Below, piece by piece: positions 1 through 7,264 of a stretch of 15,018 bases of DNA. The position numbers were made by a program, and so were the translations under genes. The notes beneath the pieces were generated by a model that made no database searches, had not been told where the DNA came from, and saw nothing but the letters and a program-made list of their open reading frames with translations. Numbering within the stretch: the first letter of the stretch is position 1; each line of letters opens with the position of its first letter. Location of the stretch: assembly GCA_910584095.1 (NCBI GenBank), contig CAJTYU010000044.1:1-15018 (forward strand), given 5' to 3'. The stretch is from an uncultured Dorea sp. (GTDB lineage Bacteria > Bacillota > Clostridia > Lachnospirales > Lachnospiraceae).

Positions 1-74
1 ACTGTATCATGTTTCGCAGTATTTGCATTACGAATTCTTGTAAGCATATCTGCAATTGGATCGCTCATAGTCAT
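1..74 (-). CDS. rpsH: 30S ribosomal protein S8, N-terminal part
   Basis: S8 is a primary binder of the central domain of 16S rRNA in the small subunit. Only the first 24 codons are in the window; the gene continues past the left edge. The translation begins M-T-M-S-D-P-I-A-D-M-L-T-R-I-R-N-A, the standard S8 N-terminus. The start at 74 has a strong AAGGAGG site about 8 bases upstream; a second in-frame ATG two codons in is also possible. It follows rpsZ by 87 bases, an unusually long spacer for this operon, and the spacer holds a GC-rich hairpin. Confidence 0.95.
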   Translation of the reverse strand, partial: MTMSDPIADMLTRIRNANTAKHDT

Positions 75-133
75 GAATGTTTTCCTCCTTTTCTTTATAA
101 CCTCTTTCACTCCCGCCGCACTTCGCTCAGTCT

Positions 134-161
134 GCGCTGAACGCGCGGAAGCGCTCAGCGC
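134..161 (-). repeat. GC-rich hairpin directly after the rpsZ stop codon
   Basis: On the plus strand the arms GCGCTGA (134-140) and TCAGCGC (155-161) pair, with a two-base bulge (141-142) and an inner GCGC/GCGC stem closing on a GGAA loop (TTCC in the transcript). The hairpin begins at the base after the rpsZ stop codon. It is more GC-rich than its surroundings and no U-tract follows, so it does not look like a terminator. It could be an RNA-stability or processing element in the operon mRNA, or a small dispersed palindromic repeat. Confidence 0.6.
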
Positions 162-347
162 CTACCAACTCGCCTTTTTTACACCTGGAATCTGTCCTTT
201 GTATGCCAGTTCGCGGAAGCAAACACGGCAGATACCATATTTTCTCAAATACGCATGGGGACGTCCACAGATTCTGCAGCGGCTGTATGCTCTTGTAGAG
301 AATTTCGGCTTGCGCTGCTGTTTGATTTTCATTGCTGTTTTAGCCAT
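162..347 (-). CDS. rpsZ: 30S ribosomal protein S14, zinc-binding type
   Basis: S14 assembles into the 3' major (head) domain of the small subunit. The 61-residue length and the four cysteines at residues 24, 27, 40 and 43 (C-x2-C-x12-C-x2-C) identify the short zinc-binding form rather than the longer, zinc-free paralog. The C-terminus ends K-K-A-S-W as usual. The ATG at 347 is preceded by AAGGAGGT, and the rplE stop codon lies inside that site (TAAGGAGG), so translation is probably coupled to rplE, 11 bases upstream. Confidence 0.97.
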   Translation of the reverse strand: MAKTAMKIKQQRKPKFSTRAYSRCRICGRPHAYLRKYGICRVCFRELAYKGQIPGVKKASW

Positions 348-358
348 AATTTACCTCC

Positions 359-901
359 TTATTTTTTAAACGGCATGTTGAACTGTTTCAGAAGCTCGCG
401 CGCTTCCTCGTCCGTCTTAGCAGTTGTTACAAAGATAACATCCATACCTCTTACCTTGTCGATCTTATCATATTCGATCTCAGGGAAGATCAGCTGTTCC
501 CTGATACCAAGGGCATAGTTACCTCTTCCGTCGAATGCGTTCGGGTTCACACCTCTAAAGTCGCGCACACGCGGCAATGCGAGGTTGATCAGGCGGTCAA
601 CGAACTCGTACATTTTATCCCCTCTTAACGTGGTCTTACATCCGATTGACATTCCTTCCCTGATCTTGAAGTTTGCCACCGACTTCTTAGCCTTGCAAAC
701 AACGGCCTTCTGTCCTGTGATCTTCTCCATATCAGCGATTGCTGAATCTAAAGCTTTTGCATTATCCTTTGCTTCGCCAACACCCATGTTGATAACAACC
801 TTATCAAGTTTTGGCACTTCCATAATATTCTTATAACCGAACTTCTTTGTCATTGCAGCGACAATCTCGTTCTGGTAGTGTTCTTTTAATCTGCTGCTCA
901 A
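359..901 (-). CDS. rplE: 50S ribosomal protein L5, TTG start
   Basis: L5 binds 5S rRNA and sits in the central protuberance, contacting P-site tRNA. At 180 residues it has the normal length, and the family stretches V-V-I-N-M-G-V-G-E and G-R-G-N-Y-A-L-G-I are present. The start is a TTG at 901 giving M-S-S-R-L-K-E; it is supported by an AAGGAGG 9 bases upstream and by agreement with the usual M-S-R-L-K-E start. No in-frame ATG lies nearby. It follows rplX by 23 bases. Confidence 0.96.
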   Translation of the reverse strand: MSSRLKEHYQNEIVAAMTKKFGYKNIMEVPKLDKVVINMGVGEAKDNAKALDSAIADMEKITGQKAVVCKAKKSVANFKIREGMSIGCKTTLRGDKMYEFVDRLINLALPRVRDFRGVNPNAFDGRGNYALGIREQLIFPEIEYDKIDKVRGMDVIFVTTAKTDEEARELLKQFNMPFKK

Positions 902-924
902 AGCCCTGAACCTCCTTCCTCAAA

Positions 925-1239
925 TTATTTATCGATTACTTCGCCTGTTGATTTTGCAACACGCACCTTCTTATCTCCGTCCATCTTAAATCCGACTCTG
1001 GTTGCTTTTCCATTGTGGAGATACATTACATTGGAAATGTTGATCGGACCTTCCTGGTGGATGATTCCGCCGTTCTGGTTCGCCATGCTCGGTTTCGCGT
1101 GCTTCGTCAGCATATTAACGCCTTCAACAAGGACTGTTCCGTCTTTCTGATTTACAGAGAGGACTTTACCTTCTTTGTCCTTCTCTGCTCCGGCAATAAC
1201 CTTCACCATATCGCCCTTTTTGATCTTCATTGTTGACAT
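925..1239 (-). CDS. rplX: 50S ribosomal protein L24
   Basis: L24 is an assembly-initiating 23S rRNA binder near the exit of the peptide tunnel. The KOW motif lies at the N-terminus (K-I-K-K-G-D-M-V-K-V-I-A-G). A longer reading from a GTG at 1248 is possible, but that GTG overlaps the Shine-Dalgarno. The ATG at 1239 (M-S-T-M-K-I-K-K) has AAGGAGG at the right distance and is chosen, giving 104 residues. The rplN stop overlaps the same site as TAAGGAGG. Confidence 0.95.
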   Translation of the reverse strand: MSTMKIKKGDMVKVIAGAEKDKEGKVLSVNQKDGTVLVEGVNMLTKHAKPSMANQNGGIIHQEGPINISNVMYLHNGKATRVGFKMDGDKKVRVAKSTGEVIDK

Positions 1240-1252
1240 CTGTCGCACCTCC

Positions 1253-1621
1253 TTAAAGTACTTCCGGAGCTAAGGAAACAATCTTCATAAACTGTTTGTC
1301 ACGAAGCTCTCTCGCTACTGGCCCGAAGATACGGGTTCCTCTTGGGTTCTTATCTTCTTTAATAATTACAGCAGCATTTTCGTCAAAGCGGATATAAGAT
1401 CCGTCTTTCCGACGAGTACCTTTTACAGTACGTACAACTACAGCTTTTACTACATCGCCTTTTTTAACAACGCCGCCTGGTGTTGCATCTTTAACAGTCG
1501 CAACAATAATATCGCCGATGCTTGCGTATCTTCTGGTCGAACCGCCAAGCACGCGGATACAAAGTAACTCTTTCGCACCTGTATTGTCTGCTACTTTCAG
1601 TCTGCTTTCTTGCTGTATCAT
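1253..1621 (-). CDS. rplN: 50S ribosomal protein L14
   Basis: L14 binds 23S rRNA and forms an intersubunit bridge; it is also the docking site of the silencing factor RsfS. The 122-residue length is exact for bacterial L14, and the N-terminus M-I-Q-Q-E-S-R-L-K-V-A-D-N-T-G-A is the family signature. The ATG at 1621 has AAGGAGGG upstream. It lies between rpsQ (20 bases) and rplX (13 bases). Confidence 0.97.
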   Translation of the reverse strand: MIQQESRLKVADNTGAKELLCIRVLGGSTRRYASIGDIIVATVKDATPGGVVKKGDVVKAVVVRTVKGTRRKDGSYIRFDENAAVIIKEDKNPRGTRIFGPVARELRDKQFMKIVSLAPEVL

Positions 1622-1641
1622 TGCAGGTTTCCCTCCTTACA

Positions 1642-1896
1642 CTATTTTGCTTTTTCCATGATCTCGACAAGTCTCCATCTCTTATCCTTGGATAACGGCC
1701 TTGTCTCCATAACCTTTACGATATCTCCGATGCCGCATTCGTTTGCTTCATCGTGAGCCTTTAATTTATAAGTTCTTTTTACAATCTTATTGTAAAGAGC
1801 ATGTTTTACATGGTCCTCAACAGCAACTACGATCGTCTTATCCATCTTATTGCTGACAACCTTGCCTGTACGTGTTTTTCTAAGATTTCTTTCCAC
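1642..1896 (-). CDS. rpsQ: 30S ribosomal protein S17, GTG start
   Basis: S17 is a primary binder of the 5' domain of 16S rRNA. It has 84 residues, the usual length, with the family stretches G-K-V-V-S-N-K-M-D-K-T-I-V-V and H-D-E-A-N-E-C-G-I-G-D. The start at 1896 is a GTG giving M-E-R-N-L-R-K-T, supported by AAAGGAG about 8 bases upstream. A 45-base gap separates it from rpmC. Confidence 0.96.
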   Translation of the reverse strand: MERNLRKTRTGKVVSNKMDKTIVVAVEDHVKHALYNKIVKRTYKLKAHDEANECGIGDIVKVMETRPLSKDKRWRLVEIMEKAK

Positions 1897-1941
1897 GACT
1901 TTTACTCCTTTCTCGGTAATAATAATGTCTTATTAAGGAAG

Positions 1942-2139
1942 TTAGCCTCGTTCCGTGATCACAGTCTGGATTCTTGCGATATTCTTTCTTACTTCCTTGA
2001 TTCTGCTTGTATTATCTAACTGATTCGTTGCGTTCTGGAATCTTAAGTTGAAGAGTTCCTTTTTAGCAGCTACTAATTCTTCATTCAGCTCTGCAGCTGA
2101 TTTTGTCCTTAAATCTTCTACAAATGCATTAATTTTCAC
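1942..2139 (-). CDS. rpmC: 50S ribosomal protein L29, GTG start inside rplP
   Basis: L29 lies at the tunnel exit and, with L23, forms the platform for trigger factor and SRP. The helical hairpin and the stretch F-N-L-R-F-Q-N-A-T-N-Q-L are typical. Two in-frame GTG codons are possible: 2148 (M-I-T-V-K-I-N-A-F) and 2139 (M-K-I-N-A-F). The second is chosen because it matches the family start and sits after a GGCGGTGAT-type site. It gives 65 residues and an 11-base overlap with the end of rplP, consistent with translational coupling. Confidence 0.93.
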   Translation of the reverse strand: MKINAFVEDLRTKSAAELNEELVAAKKELFNLRFQNATNQLDNTSRIKEVRKNIARIQTVITERG

Positions 2140-2566
2140 TGTTATCACCGCCTTCTAAGTCTGCGCGAGAAACGATCTTACATTTACAAGGTAACTTATG
2201 TGTAGCAAGGCGAAGAGCCTCTCTTGCCACTTCCTCTGGAACGCCTGCGATCTCGAACATTACGCGTCCCGGCTTCACAACTGCTACCCAGTATTCTAAG
2301 GTACCTTTACCGGAACCCATACGTGTTTCAGCTGGTTTCGTAGTTACTGGCTTATCTGGGAATATCTTAATCCATACTTTACCGCCACGCTTGATATAAC
2401 GGGTCATAGCAACACGGGCAGCCTCTATCTGATTGGACTTGATCCAGCATGGCTCTGCTGCAACAATACCATATTCACCATATGAAAGTGTATTTCCGCG
2501 AAGCGCTTTGCCCTTCATGGAACCGCGGAACTGTTTACGACGTTTTACTCTTTTTGGCATTAACAT
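2129..2566 (-). CDS. rplP: 50S ribosomal protein L16
   Basis: L16 organises the A-site region of the 23S rRNA and is essential for peptidyl transfer. It has 145 residues, with the conserved N-terminus M-L-M-P-K-R-V-K-R-R-K-Q-F-R-G and the G-S-G-K-G stretch. The ATG at 2566 overlaps the rpsC stop codon by one base (TAATG), with a GGAAGGGAG site inside the rpsC 3' end; an internal ATG six bases on is less well spaced. The overlap implies translational coupling to rpsC. The 3' end overlaps rpmC. Confidence 0.97.
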   Translation of the reverse strand: MLMPKRVKRRKQFRGSMKGKALRGNTLSYGEYGIVAAEPCWIKSNQIEAARVAMTRYIKRGGKVWIKIFPDKPVTTKPAETRMGSGKGTLEYWVAVVKPGRVMFEIAGVPEEVAREALRLATHKLPCKCKIVSRADLEGGDNSEN

Positions 2567-3222
2567 TATTTATCGCTCCCTTCCTTTTCTGCCTTTTCCG
2601 GAAGAATCTCGCCTTTGTAAATCCATACCTTAACGCCAACCTTACCATAGGTTGTGTCTGCCTCGGCGAATCCGTAGTCAATGTCAGCTCTCAATGTCTG
2701 AAGAGGAATTGTTCCCTCGCTGTAAAATTCTGTACGGGCCATATCAGCTCCGCCAAGTCTTCCTGAAACAGATGTCTTGACGCCAAGCGCTCCCGCTTTC
2801 ATGGTTCTAGACATGCAGGATTTCATCGCACGTCTGAAAGAAATACGGTTCTCAAGCTGAAGCGCAATATTCTCAGCTACTAACTGCGCGTCTTTGTCGG
2901 GTCTCTTGATCTCCTTGATATCCACGATCAGCTTCTTGTCTGTATATTTAGCAAGCTCTGCTTTCACTTTCTCGATCTCAGAGCCGCCCTTGCCGATAAC
3001 CACGCCCGGCTTTGCTGTATAAATCACAATCTTCACACGCTCTGATGCTCTCTCGATCTCGATTCTGGAAACACCAGCGCTGTATAATCTTTTCTTAAGA
3101 AATGTTCTGATTTCATGGTCTTCTATTAAATAGTCTGCAAAATCCTTCTCCGCATACCATTTTGAGTCCCAATCTTTGATAATTCCGACTCTCAAGCCAT
3201 GAGGATTAACTTTCTGTCCCAT
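2566..3222 (-). CDS. rpsC: 30S ribosomal protein S3
   Basis: S3 lies at the mRNA entry channel of the small subunit and contributes to its helicase activity. It begins M-G-Q-K-V-N-P-H-G-L-R, has a KH RNA-binding domain with the V-I-G-K-G-G loop, and the conserved C-terminal stretch S-G-R-L-G-G-A-D-M-A-R-T-E. The length of 218 is normal. AAGGAGGGG precedes the ATG, with the rplV stop codon forming TAAGGAGG in the same site. Confidence 0.97.
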   Translation of the reverse strand: MGQKVNPHGLRVGIIKDWDSKWYAEKDFADYLIEDHEIRTFLKKRLYSAGVSRIEIERASERVKIVIYTAKPGVVIGKGGSEIEKVKAELAKYTDKKLIVDIKEIKRPDKDAQLVAENIALQLENRISFRRAMKSCMSRTMKAGALGVKTSVSGRLGGADMARTEFYSEGTIPLQTLRADIDYGFAEADTTYGKVGVKVWIYKGEILPEKAEKEGSDK

Positions 3223-3233
3223 GATTCCCCTCC

Positions 3234-3620
3234 TTATCTTTCATCAAGCACCAGCGTAATGTGGCTCATTCTCTTCTCAATTCTATAAGCTCTGCCCTGT
3301 GCCCTCGGTCTGATTCTCTTCATTGTTGGACCTTTATTTGCATAAGCTTCCGCAATATAAAGGTTATCAGCGCTCATACCGTTATTGTTCTCAGCATTTG
3401 CAATTGCCGACTCTAATAATTTCTTTATTAAACTTGAAGCATATCTTGGATTGTAAGTCAAAATACCAAGTGCTGTCTGTACATCCTTACCTCTGATGGC
3501 ATCCAATACAAAGCATGCTTTCTGAACAGATACTCTAGCATAAGATAACTTAGCTGAAGGTCTTGTGTCCTTATTAGCATTTCTCTCTCTCTTGATCTGG
3601 GATCTATGTCCTTTTGCCAT
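3234..3620 (-). CDS. rplV: 50S ribosomal protein L22
   Basis: L22 spans the subunit; its beta-hairpin lines the peptide exit tunnel near the macrolide site. The hairpin region R-I-R-P-R-A-Q-G-R-A-Y-R-I is intact, followed by the conserved S-H-I-T-L-V-L. At 128 residues it carries an N-terminal extension of about 17 residues (M-A-K-G-H-R-S-Q-I-K-R-E-R) relative to short L22s. The ATG at 3620 has an AAAGGAGGG site. Confidence 0.97.
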   Translation of the reverse strand: MAKGHRSQIKRERNANKDTRPSAKLSYARVSVQKACFVLDAIRGKDVQTALGILTYNPRYASSLIKKLLESAIANAENNNGMSADNLYIAEAYANKGPTMKRIRPRAQGRAYRIEKRMSHITLVLDER

Positions 3621-3651
3621 GGATGAACCCTCCTTTCAAATACATTGTCTA

Positions 3652-3933
3652 TTATCTAACCTTGGATTTCTTTTCGTCTTTGCCATGTCCTCTATAGGTT
3701 CTGGTCGCTACAAACTCGCCGAGCTTGTGTCCAACCATATCCTCTGTTACATATACCGGTACATGCTTCCTTCCGTCATGAACGGCGATTGTATGTCCGA
3801 TCATGCTTGGAAAGATTGTAGAACGACGAGACCATGTTTTAATAACCGACTTGTCGCCTGATGCATTCATAGCATCTATTTTCTTAAGCAGACTGGCATC
3901 TGCGAATGGTCCTTTTTTCAGTGAACGAGCCAT
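3652..3933 (-). CDS. rpsS: 30S ribosomal protein S19
   Basis: S19 pairs with S13 in the head of the small subunit near the A and P sites. The start M-A-R-S-L-K-K-G-P-F and the stretches T-W-S-R-R-S-T-I-F-P and H-N/D-G-R-K-H-V-P-V-Y identify it. It has 93 residues, as expected, and the GGGAGGT site precedes the ATG. Confidence 0.97.
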   Translation of the reverse strand: MARSLKKGPFADASLLKKIDAMNASGDKSVIKTWSRRSTIFPSMIGHTIAVHDGRKHVPVYVTEDMVGHKLGEFVATRTYRGHGKDEKKSKVR

Positions 3934-3957
3934 GGTTCTACCTCCCTTTCGAATCTC

Positions 3958-4800
3958 TTATTTAATACCTCTGCCATCACGTCTTCTTACAATCAGCTTG
4001 TTAGACTGCTTATTCTTCTTGCGGGTCTTAAGGCCGAGAGCCGGTTTGCCCCAAGGAGTACACGGACCTGGACGTCCGATTCCAGTCTTGCCTTCACCAC
4101 CGCCGTGCGGATGGTCGTTCGGGTTCATAACAGAACCGCGTACGGTAGGCCTAAAGCCCATGTGACGCTTACGTCCCGCCTTGCCATAGTTAATCAGGCT
4201 GTGGTCGCCGTTGCCAACCACGCCGATGGATGCGCGGCAGATAATTGGAACCATTCTCATCTCTCCCGAAGGAAGACGAAGGGTTGCGTATTTGCCTTCT
4301 TTTGCCATCAGCTGTGCGCTGTTTCCTGCGGAACGTACTAACTGTCCGCCTTTTCCCGGATACAGCTCGATATTGTGAATCTGCGTACCTACCGGAATGT
4401 CAGACAGCGGCAGGCAGTTTCCTACTCTTACCTCGGCTTCCGGTCCGTTCATAACCTTCATACCGTCTGTGAGTCCCGCCGGAGCAAGAATGTATGCTTT
4501 CTCGCCGTCTTCATAACAGATCAGCGCAATATTTGCCGTCCTGTTCGGATCATACTCAATTCCGATTACGGTAGCCGGTACGCCGTCTTTTCTTCTCTTA
4601 AAATCAATGATCCTGTATTTTCTCTTAGCTCCGCCTCCGCGGTGTCTAACTGTGATTTTTCCCTGATTATTACGTCCTGCCTGTCTGCTCTTAGAAGCCA
4701 GCAAAGATTTCTCTGGAGTAGTCTTAGTGATTTCTGCGAAATCAGATCCAGTCATCTGTCTTCTGGAAGGCGTATATGGATTATAGGTTTTGATTCCCAT
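3958..4800 (-). CDS. rplB: 50S ribosomal protein L2
   Basis: L2 is needed for subunit association and for peptidyl transferase activity. It has 280 residues, within the family range. The near-universal N-D-H-P-H-G-G-G-E-G motif is present at about residues 228-237, with His230 corresponding to the His229 studied in E. coli. The basic C-terminus (R-K-K-N-K-Q-S-N-K-L-I-V-R-R-R) is typical. The ATG at 4800 has an AAGGAGATG site; rplW ends 15 bases upstream. Confidence 0.98.
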   Translation of the reverse strand: MGIKTYNPYTPSRRQMTGSDFAEITKTTPEKSLLASKSRQAGRNNQGKITVRHRGGGAKRKYRIIDFKRRKDGVPATVIGIEYDPNRTANIALICYEDGEKAYILAPAGLTDGMKVMNGPEAEVRVGNCLPLSDIPVGTQIHNIELYPGKGGQLVRSAGNSAQLMAKEGKYATLRLPSGEMRMVPIICRASIGVVGNGDHSLINYGKAGRKRHMGFRPTVRGSVMNPNDHPHGGGEGKTGIGRPGPCTPWGKPALGLKTRKKNKQSNKLIVRRRDGRGIK

Positions 4801-4815
4801 GATTACATCTCCTTT

Positions 4816-5121
4816 CTACAGTCCCTCGAATATCTCGATATCCGCGCTGTCCTCTGTAAGCTGCACAATCGCTTTCTTTGTCTTTGCAGTCTTGCCGAAC
4901 TTCCATGTTCCGCGGACTCTCTTCTTCTTACCGTCAAGATTCATCGTATTAACACTCTTAACCTTTGTTCCTGCGAACATCTTCTCAACAGCTTCCTTTA
5001 CCTGAGATTTGGTCGCCTCTGTATGAACTAGAAATGTATATTTCTTCTCGCCCATAAGCTCCATGCTCTTCTCAGTCACTACCGGTTTAAGGATTACATC
5101 ATAATACTGTACGTTTGCCAT
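4816..5121 (-). CDS. rplW: 50S ribosomal protein L23
   Basis: L23 sits at the tunnel exit and is the docking site for trigger factor and SRP. The N-terminus Y-D-V-I-L-K-P-V-V-T-E-K-S and the loop K-K-K-R-V-R-G-T-W are family features. It has 101 residues. Its ATG overlaps the rplD stop by one base (TAATG), with a GAGGAGGTG site inside the rplD 3' end, implying coupled translation. Confidence 0.97.
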   Translation of the reverse strand: MANVQYYDVILKPVVTEKSMELMGEKKYTFLVHTEATKSQVKEAVEKMFAGTKVKSVNTMNLDGKKKRVRGTWKFGKTAKTKKAIVQLTEDSADIEIFEGL

Positions 5122-5741
5122 TATGCGTACACCTCCTCAATCGCCTCTACAGCAGCTTTTGTAGCCACTACCGTATTGTATTTCAGGATGTCGTATACGT
5201 TGATCGTATTGGTCTTTGCAGTCTTAACGTCTGCAATATTCCTTGCGGAAATCTCAGCGTTTGTATTTCCGTCCTCCAACACCACCAGCGCTTTGCTGAC
5301 ATCCAGACCTTTTAGCATATCTGCAATGCTCTTTGTCTTAATCTCATCAAGCTTAATCTCGTCTACTACAATGAACTTCTTCTCTTCAACCTTTGCGGAA
5401 AGCGCAGACTTCAATGCGGCGCGCTTTTCCTTCTTATTCATCTTGAAGGAGTAATCTCTCGGAACCGGCGCGAATACTACTCCGCCGCCCGTCCACTGAG
5501 GCGCCCTTGTGGAACCCTGTCTTGCATGACCTGTCCCCTTCTGTCTCCACGGTTTTCTTCCTCCGCCGGATACTTCAGAACGTGTCTTAGCCTTCTGAGT
5601 GCCCTGACGTTTATTTGCAAGCTGGTTAACTACTGCCATGTGTACTAAATGGTCATTCACTTCCACACCGAACACAGCGTCGTTCAGCTCAATTGTACCA
5701 ACTTCTTTGCCTTCGATATTGTAAACTGCTACGTTTGCCAT
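5121..5741 (-). CDS. rplD: 50S ribosomal protein L4
   Basis: L4 binds 23S rRNA, and its extended loop reaches the tunnel constriction. The loop G-G-G-R-K-P-W-R-Q-K-G-T-G-H-A-R-Q-G is intact at about residues 60-80; changes here are known to give macrolide resistance in other bacteria, and none is evident. In gamma-proteobacteria L4 also represses the S10 operon through its leader; whether it does so through the long leader here is unknown. It has 206 residues and an AAAGGAGG site before the ATG. Confidence 0.97.
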   Translation of the reverse strand: MANVAVYNIEGKEVGTIELNDAVFGVEVNDHLVHMAVVNQLANKRQGTQKAKTRSEVSGGGRKPWRQKGTGHARQGSTRAPQWTGGGVVFAPVPRDYSFKMNKKEKRAALKSALSAKVEEKKFIVVDEIKLDEIKTKSIADMLKGLDVSKALVVLEDGNTNAEISARNIADVKTAKTNTINVYDILKYNTVVATKAAVEAIEEVYA

Positions 5742-5772
5742 CTCTAGCGTTCCTCCTTTCCTTAAGTAAAGC

Positions 5773-6456
5773 CTACTTACCGGCCTTTACTGTCTCTTTG
5801 ATCGTTACTAAAGATTTCTTCGGTCCCGGTACGGCGCCCTTTACCAGAAGCAGATTCTTTTCAGCGTCCACGCGGACAATCTCAAGATTCTGAATGGTGA
5901 TCTGCTTATTACCCATCTGTCCCGGCATCTTCTTACCCTTGAATACCTTGCTCGGATCGGATGCCGCGCCGTTAGAACCTGCATGGCGGTGGAACTTAGA
6001 ACCATGTGTCATAGGTCCTCTGTGCTGATTGTGTCTCTTAATCGCGCCCTGGAAACCTTTACCCTTTGAAACAGCCGTAGCGTCGATCTTGTCGCCCGCC
6101 TCAAAAATGTCCGCCTTGATCTCCTGTCCAAGTTCATACTCGCTGGCATTCTCAAACTTAAACTCTCTTACAAATCTCTTTCCTGCAACGCCGGCCTTTG
6201 CAAAATGTCCCTGCTCGGCCTTTGTCAGTCCGTGACGGTGAGCGATCTCTTTTCTTCCGCCCTTATCCTTTGTCACGATCTTCTCTTTCTTGTCAACGAA
6301 TCCAACCTGTACCGCGCTGTATCCGTCGTTCTCTACAGTCTTGATCTGCGTTACCACACAGGGGCCCGCCTGAAGAACTGTTACCGGTGTCAGCACGCCG
6401 TCTTCGTTAAAGATCTGGGTCATTCCGATCTTTGTAGCTAAAATAGCTTTCTTCAT
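5773..6456 (-). CDS. rplC: 50S ribosomal protein L3
   Basis: L3 is an early assembly protein whose long loop reaches the peptidyl transferase centre. The start M-K-K-A-I-L-A-T-K-I-G-M-T-Q-I-F and the loop ending V-F-K-G-K-K-M-P-G-Q-M-G identify it. At 227 residues it is longer than the roughly 209 of E. coli, in part through an insertion around residues 56-75 (K-K-E-K-I-V-T-K-D-K-G-G-R-K-E). AAGGAGG lies before the ATG at 6456. The 76-base gap to rpsJ contains two hairpins. Confidence 0.97.
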   Translation of the reverse strand: MKKAILATKIGMTQIFNEDGVLTPVTVLQAGPCVVTQIKTVENDGYSAVQVGFVDKKEKIVTKDKGGRKEIAHRHGLTKAEQGHFAKAGVAGKRFVREFKFENASEYELGQEIKADIFEAGDKIDATAVSKGKGFQGAIKRHNQHRGPMTHGSKFHRHAGSNGAASDPSKVFKGKKMPGQMGNKQITIQNLEIVRVDAEKNLLLVKGAVPGPKKSLVTIKETVKAGK

Positions 6457-6482
6457 TATAATTACCTCCTTGATTTACAGCG

Positions 6483-6516
6483 GAACGCCTTTCGGTGTTC
6501 ATCCTAAATGTTAGGA
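6483..6516 (-). other. Two adjacent RNA hairpins between rpsJ and rplC
   Basis: In the transcript, the first hairpin (plus-strand 6502-6516) pairs TCCTAA with TTAGGA around a 3-base loop. The second (6483-6500) has 7-base arms with one mismatch, closed by a GAAA tetraloop. No U-tract follows, and the rplC Shine-Dalgarno is about 15 bases downstream. They may affect RNA processing or rplC translation; the function is not known. Confidence 0.5.
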
Positions 6517-6532
6517 ACTACTGTGTTATTTT

Positions 6533-6856
6533 TTACTTCTTTTTGCTTTTCATCTTGATATCAATGTAAACACCCGCCGGCATCTCCAGTCTGGATAATG
6601 CGTCTACCGTCTTTTGGGTAGGTGTAATGATATCGATCAGTCTCTTATGAGTCCTCTGCTCGAACTGCTCTCTGGAATCTTTGTACTTGTGTACGGCTCT
6701 CAGGATCGTCACAACTTCCTTCTTAGTTGGGAGCGGAACCGGTCCGCTTACCTGTGCTCCATTCTTCTTTACAGTTTCGATGATTTTTTTTGCGGATGCA
6801 TCTACCAGTTGGTGATCATACGCCTTCAAAGTGATTCTCATTACTTGACTTGCCAT
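6533..6856 (-). CDS. rpsJ: 30S ribosomal protein S10
   Basis: S10 is a head protein of the small subunit and also acts as NusE in transcription antitermination with NusB. It is the first gene of the operon. The start M-A-S-Q-V-M-R-I-T-L-K-A-Y-D-H and the stretches G-P-V-P-L-P-T-K and F-E-Q-R-T-H-K-R-L-I-D are diagnostic. It has 107 residues, slightly over the usual 102-103, with a K-K-K tail. AAGGAGG (6868-6874) lies 11 bases before the ATG, with a 7-bp hairpin immediately upstream of that site. Confidence 0.97.
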   Translation of the reverse strand: MASQVMRITLKAYDHQLVDASAKKIIETVKKNGAQVSGPVPLPTKKEVVTILRAVHKYKDSREQFEQRTHKRLIDIITPTQKTVDALSRLEMPAGVYIDIKMKSKKK

Positions 6857-7185
6857 AAAAAAAGTCGCCTCCTTTTCGTACTTTTAACTTCAGTACGACA
6901 AGCGGTGACTGTACACTCTCCCGTGTGTGTCGTGAGAAACCCACACGCCCGCTTCTGACACGGCAGTCTCTTTCACAGACTGATGCCATGCCCCGTATCC
7001 CGAATCCCAATCTCTTCTTTTCCAGCATATCATGCAGAATACTTTGTTCTTCGGCGATACAGCAGCGAATACTTCTGATTCGTACAGTGACTTGTCGCCA
7101 GTTTCCTAACTTGACATTCGCTCCACGGAAAACCCGCCAGTCTTGCTGACAGCAACCTCGCGCTTCACAGCTATCATGTCACAGC
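6857..7185 (-). promoter_or_regulatory. Long structured 5' leader of the S10 operon
   Basis: About 330 nt lie between the predicted transcription start (near 7185) and the rpsJ ATG, with no convincing gene. Visible helices (plus coordinates) are: 6876-6898, TCGTACT/AGTACGA with a 9-base loop, ending one base from the Shine-Dalgarno; an outer AAGCGG/CCGCTT stem (6900-6905 with 6949-6954) enclosing CGTGTG/CACACG (6922-6927 with 6942-6947); and 6964-6982, CAGTCT/AGACTG with a 7-base loop. Leaders of this operon are autoregulatory targets of r-protein L4 in gamma-proteobacteria. A similar role here is inferred from length and structure only. Confidence 0.6.
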
Positions 7186-7191
7186 TTTTTC

Positions 7192-7220
7192 AGTATATAA
7201 GAATTTTCCTCTCTTTTCAA
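7192..7220 (-). promoter_or_regulatory. S10 operon sigma-70/SigA-type promoter
   Basis: Read on the minus strand, TTGAAA (plus 7215-7220) is followed after exactly 17 bases by TATACT (plus 7192-7197). Immediately upstream (plus 7221-7250) are three A-tracts at roughly helical spacing, resembling an UP element, as expected for a strongly expressed ribosomal operon. The predicted start is near 7185. The operon therefore begins here rather than reading through from an upstream str operon. Confidence 0.8.
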
Positions 7221-7264
7221 GGTTTTTTTTCATTTTTTTGTATTTTTTCAGGTGCACTAATATA

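Noticed and set aside
4375..5031. A 218-codon open frame on the plus strand opposite rplB and rplW
   Set aside because: It lies entirely antisense to two certain ribosomal protein genes, has no ribosome site and no recognisable domain; it is a shadow of their codon use.
6816..7028. A 70-codon frame in the S10 leader, overlapping rpsJ
   Set aside because: It covers the leader hairpins and the rpsJ ribosome site, with no recognisable protein features and no ribosome site of its own; the stretch is better explained as untranslated leader.
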